A stretch of DNA of 19,413 bases from DASYQV01 sp036005125 (GTDB lineage Bacteria; Acidobacteriota; Vicinamibacteria; Vicinamibacterales; UBA2999): assembly GCA_036005125.1 (NCBI GenBank), contig DASYQV010000141.1:1-19413 (forward strand), read 5' to 3'. The translations under genes were made by a program, and so were the position numbers. The notes under the pieces were generated by a model. The model searched no databases and was not told where the DNA came from. It saw only the letters and a list, made by a program, of their open reading frames with translations. Position 1 is the first letter of the stretch, and each line of letters begins with the position of its first letter. Below, piece after piece: positions 14,858 to 19,413 of the stretch.

Positions 14858-16201
14858 ATGGGCCGGCTGTTTGGAACCGACGGCGTTCGCGGGAAAGCCG
14901 GGCACTATCCGCTCGATACGCCGACGATCCGGCGCCTGGGTGCGGCGCTCGTCCGGGCGTTGCGGCATGGCGACGAGACGATACGGTTTCTCGCGGGGCG
15001 CGACACGCGCGAATCAGGAACGTGGATAGAGCGCGAGCTCGCCCAGGGCGTGCACAGCCAGGGCGCCACATTGGCGAGCGCCGGCATCATTCCAACACCG
15101 GCCGTTGCTTATCTCACACCCAGAATGGGCTACACGGCCGGCGTGGTGATCTCCGCCTCGCACAATCCGTTCGAGGACAACGGCATCAAGGTGTTCTCGG
15201 GTGCGGGTGAGAAGTTCACGGAAACTCTCGAACAGCACGTCGAGGCCGTCATGGGGGACTCGTCGTGGGACGTCCCGCCCGGCAACCCGTTGCCGATTCA
15301 ACCGATCGATTACCGGTCGGAGTATCTCGGGCATCTTCGGCCCATTCTCGCGGGCGAGACACGCTTGCGGGGCACGCGGATTGTCATCGACTGTGCCAAT
15401 GGTGCGACGACCACCGTGGCGCCGCGGTTGTTCGAGGAGCTGGGTTTCGATGCGCGCCGCATCGGCTCCGAGCCCGACGGCCGCAACATCAACCTCGGAT
15501 GCGGCTCGACCTCTCCGCAGCTCCTCGCAAAGACCGTCGTCGACGGCGGCTATCGCCTCGGGATCGCCTACGATGGCGATGGAGACCGCGCGATTTTCGT
15601 CGACGCTCACGGAAAGATCGTTGACGGCGACGCCGTCATGCTGATGTGCGCCAAGCAGATGAAGGCCGAAGGCCTCCTGAACGGGAACGCCGTCGTGGCC
15701 ACGGTGATGAGCAATATCGGGCTCGAGATCGCGCTGCGCGACGCGGGCATCGACATGGTGCGCTGCCCGGTGGGCGACAAGTACGTCATGGAGGAGATGA
15801 TCCGCCGCGACCTGTCGCTCGGCGGGGAGCAGTCCGGCCACGTGATCTTCTCCGATTACCTCTTCACCGGCGATGGCCTCGCGACATCGCTGAACGTCCT
15901 GAAGACGATGGCGGTCACCGGCCGCGAGCTTGCCGATCTTGCCGCGGACCTTACCACCTATCCACAGGTCCTGTTGAATGTGCGTGTCGAGCGCAAGGTC
16001 GACCTCAAGACAGTGCCGGAGATCGCGTCGGTCCTGGCCGACGTCGAGTCGCGACTGGCCGGCAGCGGCCGGCTGCTCGTCCGCTATTCAGGCACCGAGC
16101 CGCTGCTGCGCGTGATGCTCGAGGGACACGATCAGGACGAGATCCGGCGCTGGGCCGAGGAGATCGTCGCGGCCGTGAAACGGCATCTGGCGGCCGCATA
16201 A
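14858..16201 (+). CDS. glmM: Phosphoglucosamine mutase GlmM
   Basis: GlmM interconverts glucosamine-6-phosphate and glucosamine-1-phosphate, supplying UDP-GlcNAc for peptidoglycan and other envelope polymers. The 447 residues match the family. They show GTDGVRG at the N-terminus, the phosphoserine loop SASHNP with catalytic S101, the magnesium loop DGDGDR (D239, D241, D243), the sugar-binding GGEQSGH segment and the C-terminal phosphate-binding RYSGTEPLLRVM. The family needs phosphorylation of the active serine. In the cdaA-cdaR-glmM set of Gram-positive bacteria GlmM also inhibits CdaA; whether that holds here is not shown by sequence. The start ATG is directly before the conserved GRLFGTDGVRG. 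A 102-base repeat spacer separates it from pdxJ. Confidence 0.97.
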   Translation: MGRLFGTDGVRGKAGHYPLDTPTIRRLGAALVRALRHGDETIRFLAGRDTRESGTWIERELAQGVHSQGATLASAGIIPTPAVAYLTPRMGYTAGVVISASHNPFEDNGIKVFSGAGEKFTETLEQHVEAVMGDSSWDVPPGNPLPIQPIDYRSEYLGHLRPILAGETRLRGTRIVIDCANGATTTVAPRLFEELGFDARRIGSEPDGRNINLGCGSTSPQLLAKTVVDGGYRLGIAYDGDGDRAIFVDAHGKIVDGDAVMLMCAKQMKAEGLLNGNAVVATVMSNIGLEIALRDAGIDMVRCPVGDKYVMEEMIRRDLSLGGEQSGHVIFSDYLFTGDGLATSLNVLKTMAVTGRELADLAADLTTYPQVLLNVRVERKVDLKTVPEIASVLADVESRLAGSGRLLVRYSGTEPLLRVMLEGHDQDEIRRWAEEIVAAVKRHLAAA

Positions 16202-16204
16202 CGT

Positions 16205-16301
16205 CAGCTGGCAGCAGGCAGCTGGCAGCAGGCAGCTGGCAACAGGCAGCTGGAACGGGGGAAGAACCTGCGGCGTGCGGCCTGCTGCCCGCTGCCCGCT
16301 G
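16205..16301. repeat. Inverted-phrase spacer: 14-nt CAGCTGGCAGCAGG tandem repeat and inverted partner
   Basis: There are 3.5 copies of CAGCTGGCAGCAGG (16205-16253). The segment 16281-16301 (CCTGCTGCCCGCTGCCCGCT plus G) is an imperfect reverse complement. The repeat fills the whole glmM-pdxJ spacer up to the pdxJ start codon. Confidence 0.85.
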
Positions 16302-16303
16302 AT

Positions 16304-17077
16304 ATGGTCAAGCTCTCCGTTAACGTTAACAAGGTTGCCACCGTGCGGAACTCGCGCGGTGGCCGCGTGCCATCCGTGATCGATGCGGTGCAGGTGTGCG
16401 TGGATGCGGGATCGCCGGGAATCACCGTGCACCCGCGCGCTGATGCCAGGCATATCACGCGCGCCGATGTCCACGAGATAGCGGCCTGGCTCGCGCCGCA
16501 CAAGGGACGCGTGGAATTTAATATCGAAGGCGACCCGCGTCCCGACCTCCTGGCGCTCGTGCACGAGGTACGGCCGGACCAATGTACGCTCGTGCCGGTG
16601 CGCCAGGGCGAGATCACGAGCCAGGCGGGATGGTCCACGGACACACCGGTGGCGGCCTTCGAGAGCACGATTCGCGAGCTGAAGACTGCCGGTGTCCGCG
16701 TCAGCGTGTTCGTCGACCCCGAGCCGGGACCGATTCGATGGGCTGCCGGCGTCGGCGCCGATCGCGTGGAGCTTTACACGGAGCCATATGCCAGGGCATT
16801 CGAGCGTTCGGACGCCGCCGGACGCGAGTCGTTCGACCATTATGCTCGCGCCGCCGAGCTTGCCTATTCTCTGGGGTTGGGCGTCAACGCCGGACACGAT
16901 CTCGATCTCGAGAATCTCGTGCTGTTCAGGCATCTGCCGCATCTCGACGAGGTGTCGATCGGGCACGCGCTGATGAGTCATGCACTCTTTGTGGGACTGG
17001 GCCGATCCGTGCGTGAGTACCTGGATGTTCTCGCAAACCCGCGCGACCATTTCCAACCGGCGCGTCGATTAAATTAA
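16304..17077 (+). CDS. pdxJ: Pyridoxine 5'-phosphate synthase PdxJ
   Basis: PdxJ joins 1-deoxyxylulose-5-phosphate and 3-amino-2-oxopropyl phosphate to make pyridoxine 5'-phosphate in the deoxyxylulose-dependent vitamin B6 route. The 257-residue TIM barrel carries SVNVNKVATVRNSRGG at the N-terminus, GITVHPRADARHI, FNIEG, CTLVPVRQGEITSQAGW, VSVFVDPE, VELYTEPYA, LGVNAGHDLDLENL and SIGHALMSHALFVGL. The first motif has Asn-Lys where E. coli has Asp-His (VNIDH); as I recall, the NK form belongs to a known branch of the family, so this is not a defect. The ATG at 16304 directly follows the repeat spacer and lacks a clear ribosome binding site. The TPR gene follows after 26 bases. Confidence 0.96.
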   Translation: MVKLSVNVNKVATVRNSRGGRVPSVIDAVQVCVDAGSPGITVHPRADARHITRADVHEIAAWLAPHKGRVEFNIEGDPRPDLLALVHEVRPDQCTLVPVRQGEITSQAGWSTDTPVAAFESTIRELKTAGVRVSVFVDPEPGPIRWAAGVGADRVELYTEPYARAFERSDAAGRESFDHYARAAELAYSLGLGVNAGHDLDLENLVLFRHLPHLDEVSIGHALMSHALFVGLGRSVREYLDVLANPRDHFQPARRLN

Positions 17078-17103
17078 GATCGGGCTTGGACTCGCCCATT
17101 CGC

Positions 17104-17721
17104 ATGAAAACCGAATCCATCGCGTTCCTCGTGGCCGGCATGTTGTTCGGGGTCATCGTCGGCTGGATCATCGGGACGCAGCAGGCTGGCCGGGCATCTG
17201 CGCGCTCGCAGCCGGCAGTCCAGGAGCAGGCCGATGCCGGAGGCGGCCAGACGCGCCAGCCGCCGGTGCTCGACCAGGCCCGCGTGCAGGCCCTCGAGAA
17301 CATCATCAGGAGCGATCCGAAGAACGCTGAGGCGCGCGTCCAGCTCGGCAACGCCTACTTCGACGCCGAGCGATACCCGGATGCGATCAAGTGGTACGAG
17401 GACGCACTCAAGGTCGATCCGAAGAACGTGGACGCGAGCACCGACCTCGGCATCAGTTACTACTATTCGAACCAGGCCGACCGCGCATTGCAGCAGTTCG
17501 ACTACTCGCTGAAGCTCGATCCGAAGCACACCAAGACACTTCTCAATCAGGGCATCGTGCGCGCGTTCGGCAAGAAGGACTTGAGCGGCGCCACGGCGTC
17601 CTGGCAGAGGCTGATCGAGGTCGCGCCCGACAGTCCCGAAGCGCAGGCAGCGAAACGCGCGCTCGACACCATGAAATCGGCGCATCCTGGTGGCACGGGT
17701 ACGACCCCGTCCGGCGGGTGA
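17104..17721 (+). CDS. Membrane-anchored tetratricopeptide-repeat protein
   Basis: This 205-residue protein has a single N-terminal membrane helix (about 6-24, IAFLVAGMLFGVIVGWIIG). A polar Gln/Ala/Gly-rich linker and about three TPR units follow (NAEARVQLGNAYFDAERYPDAIKWYEDALKVDP and the next two), typical of protein-protein scaffolding. No lipobox or cleavage site stands out, so I expect it to stay anchored. I chose the ATG at 17104 over the TTG at 17086, since the shorter form begins with the charged MKTES before the helix. The tail is Gly/Pro/Thr-rich. It lies between pdxJ and the microcompartment genes with short gaps, so it could belong to either group; its partner is not known. Confidence 0.85.
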   Translation: MKTESIAFLVAGMLFGVIVGWIIGTQQAGRASARSQPAVQEQADAGGGQTRQPPVLDQARVQALENIIRSDPKNAEARVQLGNAYFDAERYPDAIKWYEDALKVDPKNVDASTDLGISYYYSNQADRALQQFDYSLKLDPKHTKTLLNQGIVRAFGKKDLSGATASWQRLIEVAPDSPEAQAAKRALDTMKSAHPGGTGTTPSGG

Positions 17722-17742
17722 TTCAGCCACCCTGGAGTGTCC

Positions 17743-17994
17743 GTGGCCCGCTTCATCCTCGTTACCATTCTCCTCATCATCATTGCGCGCGTGTTCTGGC
17801 GCGTGGTGGATGGCATCCTCGCGGGTGTCCGCAATGAGCCGCCGCGTCAGGTCAAGAGTGGCGTGAAACTCGTACGCGATCCGGTTTGCGGCACGTATGT
17901 GGCGCCAGGGTCGGCGCTGTCACTGACCTCGGGCGGCGGCACGCACTACTTCTGTTCCGAAAAGTGTCTCGCGGAATTCCGCCGGAAGTCGTGA
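17743..17994 (+). CDS. Small membrane protein with a YHS-like Cys metal-binding domain
   Basis: The 83 residues comprise a hydrophobic N-terminal helix (about 4-20, FILVTILLIIIARVFW), a basic linker, and a C-terminal domain DPVCGTYVAP ... GGGTHYFCSEKCLAEF. C49, C71 and C75 with the aromatic YFC resemble the YHS / PP0621 type of small metal-binding domain. The function of such domains is poorly known; copper or zinc binding is plausible. I prefer the GTG at 17743, five bases after GGAG; an in-frame GTG at 17737 overlaps that GGAG. The stop is one base from the aldolase start, which implies cotranscription and perhaps coupling. Confidence 0.8.
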   Translation: MARFILVTILLIIIARVFWRVVDGILAGVRNEPPRQVKSGVKLVRDPVCGTYVAPGSALSLTSGGGTHYFCSEKCLAEFRRKS

Positions 17995-17995
17995 C

Positions 17996-18853
17996 ATGAC
18001 GACCCGAGCCGAGGAACAGATTCGTGCCGACATCGTGGAGGTCGGCCGTCGTCTGTACGCACGCGGCTTCGTCGCGTCCAACGACGGCAACATCAGTGTC
18101 CGCCTCGACGAGACGCGGCTCATCACCACACCCAAGAGCGTGTCCAAGGGTTTCATGACGCCGGACATGATGGTGGTCGTCGACTACGACGGCAGGAAGC
18201 TCGCCGGCGAGCGCGACCCCTCGTCCGAGCTTCCGATGCACCTCGAGATTTACCGGAACCGTCCGGACGTGAACGCCGTGGTGCATGCGCACCCGCCGCT
18301 GGCGACCGGGTTCGCGGTGGCGGGCATCCCGCTCACGCGTGCCGTGCTGGCCGAGGTGGTGACGACGCTCGGCAGCATTCCAATCGCGGAATACGGAACG
18401 CCCTCCACGCCGGAACTGCCCGAGGCCGTGCGCAAGTACATCAAGGCGCACGACGGGCTGCTGCTCGCCAACCATGGCGCGGTCACCTGCTGCCGGACGG
18501 TGATGTCGGCGTACTTCAAGATGGAAACGATCGAGCACTTCGCGAAGATCAGTCTCGTGGCCCGGCTGCTCGGCCGCGAACATCTGTTGTCTCGTGAGGA
18601 GGTCCGGCGGCTGCAGGGCCTTCGTGGCATGTATGGCATCGCCGCGCCCGCGCCCGTGTGTTCCGACCCCGCGGAGGCGAGCGGTGACCAGGCAAGCTGC
18701 CAGATCCTCGAGGCGCCCGAGTCCGCGACCGAACGGCTGGTGCCGGACGTCCCATCGCTGCTCCGCCAGGCAAGCAGAGACGGGGAAATTCGGCTAACAT
18801 ACCGCGAGCTCACAGCGCTCATTGCGGACGCCGTCAAGAGCCTTCGAGATTAG
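17996..18853 (+). CDS. Class II aldolase (fuculose-phosphate type), probably microcompartment-associated
   Basis: The protein belongs to the class II aldolase/adducin family, whose zinc enzymes cleave sugar phosphates such as fuculose-1-phosphate into dihydroxyacetone phosphate and lactaldehyde. E78, H97, H99 and H160 correspond to E73, H92, H94 and H155 of E. coli FucA with a constant offset of five. They lie in SSELPMHLEI, HAHPP and LLANHGAVT. Substrate-loop residues SNDGNIS (29-35) are also present. The core ends near residue 212. A tail of about 70 residues follows: a Pro/Ala/Cys-containing linker and a final amphipathic helix (LTYRELTALIADAVKSLRD, 267-285). With BMC shell genes directly downstream, the tail may be an encapsulation peptide. 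The true sugar phosphate is not known. The ATG is one base after the previous stop. Confidence 0.9.
   Translation: MTTRAEEQIRADIVEVGRRLYARGFVASNDGNISVRLDETRLITTPKSVSKGFMTPDMMVVVDYDGRKLAGERDPSSELPMHLEIYRNRPDVNAVVHAHPPLATGFAVAGIPLTRAVLAEVVTTLGSIPIAEYGTPSTPELPEAVRKYIKAHDGLLLANHGAVTCCRTVMSAYFKMETIEHFAKISLVARLLGREHLLSREEVRRLQGLRGMYGIAAPAPVCSDPAEASGDQASCQILEAPESATERLVPDVPSLLRQASRDGEIRLTYRELTALIADAVKSLRD
18794..18850 (+). other. Candidate encapsulation peptide at the aldolase C-terminus
   Basis: Residues 267-285 form a predicted amphipathic helix (L272, L275, I276, A279, V280 and L283 on one face) after a flexible linker. This is the usual form of cargo tags that bind BMC shells. It is inference from pattern and context. 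Confidence 0.5.
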
Positions 18854-18862
18854 AGGAACAGC

Positions 18863-19162
18863 ATGGGTGAGGCGTTGGGAATGGTCGAGACCAAAGGTCT
18901 GGTGGCCATGATCGAGGCGGCCGACGCGATGGTCAAGGCCGCGAAGGTCACGCTGGTCGGCTGGGAGAAGATCGGCGCCGGCTACGTCACCGCGATCGTC
19001 CGCGGCGATGTCGCGGCGGTCAAAGCGGCCACGGATGCGGGTGCAGCGGCGGCGCGCCGCGTCGGCGAGCTCGTGTCGGTGCACGTCATCCCGCGCCCGC
19101 ACGCCAACCTCGAGGACACGCTGCCGATCGGCAAGGCGAACGCCGGAGCCGGCAAGGCCTAG
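18863..19162 (+). CDS. Bacterial microcompartment BMC-H shell protein
   Basis: The 99 residues form one BMC domain (Pfam 00936 type), the hexameric tile of metabolosome and carboxysome facets. Visible family features are ALGMVETKGLVAMIEAADAM at the N-terminus, VGWEKIGAGYVTAIVRGDVAAVKAATDAG in the middle, and LVSVHVIPRPHANLE near the end. The KIGAG segment (36-40) is the central pore loop, similar to KIGSG of PduA-type proteins. The small pore-lining residues suit passage of small polar metabolites. A GAGGA stands five bases before the ATG, which follows the aldolase stop by nine bases. The protein should assemble with the pentamer encoded next. Confidence 0.96.
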   Translation: MGEALGMVETKGLVAMIEAADAMVKAAKVTLVGWEKIGAGYVTAIVRGDVAAVKAATDAGAAAARRVGELVSVHVIPRPHANLEDTLPIGKANAGAGKA

Positions 19163-19170
19163 ATCCCGAG

Positions 19171-19413
19171 ATGATACTGGCCCGCATCGTCGGGACCGTC
19201 GTTGCCACCCGCAAGGATCCCCGGCTTGTCAGCAGCAAGCTGCTCGTGGCGCGCCCGATGGATCCGCACGGCAAGCCCGAAGCCAACTATCTGGTCGCGG
19301 TCGATACCGTCGACGCGGGAGTCGGTGAAACCGTACTCATCGTCAGCGGCAGCTCGGCACGGATGGCGTCCGGCATGAAGGACTGTCCGGTGGACGCGGC
19401 GGTGGTGGGCATC
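19171..19413 (+). CDS. BMC-P pentameric vertex protein (EutN/CcmL family), 3' truncated by the window
   Basis: The frame is open from ATG 19171 to the last base, giving 81 codons with no stop. The sequence is a clear EutN/CcmL/PduN vertex protein: MILARIVGTVVATRKDPRL at the start, KLLVARPMD, VAVDTVDAGVGETVLIVSGSSAR and the closing VDAAVVGI. Only a few residues should be missing, since the family is about 85-100 residues. Pentamers cap the vertices of the shell built from BMC-H hexamers. It lies eight bases after the BMC-H gene, so the shell operon continues beyond the window. Confidence 0.95.
   Translation, partial: MILARIVGTVVATRKDPRLVSSKLLVARPMDPHGKPEANYLVAVDTVDAGVGETVLIVSGSSARMASGMKDCPVDAAVVGI

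Noticed and set aside
16304..16352. PdxJ inactivated because VNIDH is replaced by VNVNK
   Set aside because: All other PdxJ motifs are intact, and from memory the NK form occurs in another branch of the family, so it is read as a subfamily variant.

Overview
The window is a 19.4 kb, GC-rich, almost entirely plus-strand bacterial segment. Gene order and content suggest an acidobacterial chromosome. The clues are tandem S8 peptidases with Trp-rich NIVW repeats, a tilS-ftsH-folP-cdaA-cdaR-glmM-pdxJ run, and a bacterial microcompartment (BMC) locus. The phylum is an inference from protein character, not from a marker gene. I saw no mobile element, rRNA or CRISPR array.

Region 1 (1-5935) is accessory. 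It holds three tandem paralogues of an exported subtilisin-like (S8) peptidase; the first is cut by the window edge. Each ends in a run of 8-9 residue repeats of the form [ASTD]DNIVW[SG]F. The first peptidase gene overlaps a GNAT acetyltransferase gene by one base (TAATG). The second overlaps a 39-codon ORF in the same way. That small ORF matches both ends of the acetyltransferase and looks like an in-frame internal deletion of it. The third peptidase has no such partner. The two complete peptidases share a long N-terminal extension ahead of the signal peptide, with a conserved AKAVWG motif.

Region 2 (6053-17077) is housekeeping. It contains queA (queuosine), a deoxyhypusine-synthase-like protein, a CAT-anticodon tRNA, tilS, ftsH, folP, cdaA-cdaR-glmM (c-di-AMP synthesis coupled to cell-wall precursor synthesis) and pdxJ (vitamin B6). 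Several coding pairs are tightly packed. Five of the spacers contain short tandem phrases followed by their reverse complement, often around a GC-rich hairpin. The sequences differ but the architecture recurs.

Region 3 (17104-19413) is a tight gene run: a membrane-anchored TPR protein, a small membrane protein with a YHS-like metal-binding domain, a class II (fuculose-phosphate-type) aldolase with a C-terminal tail, a BMC-H shell protein, and a BMC-P (EutN/CcmL) shell protein cut by the window end. This is probably the start of a metabolosome locus that processes an aldol sugar phosphate into an aldehyde inside a shell. The main candidates for something undescribed are the S8/NIVW-repeat array with its GNAT or mini-ORF partner, and the family of inverted-phrase spacers.
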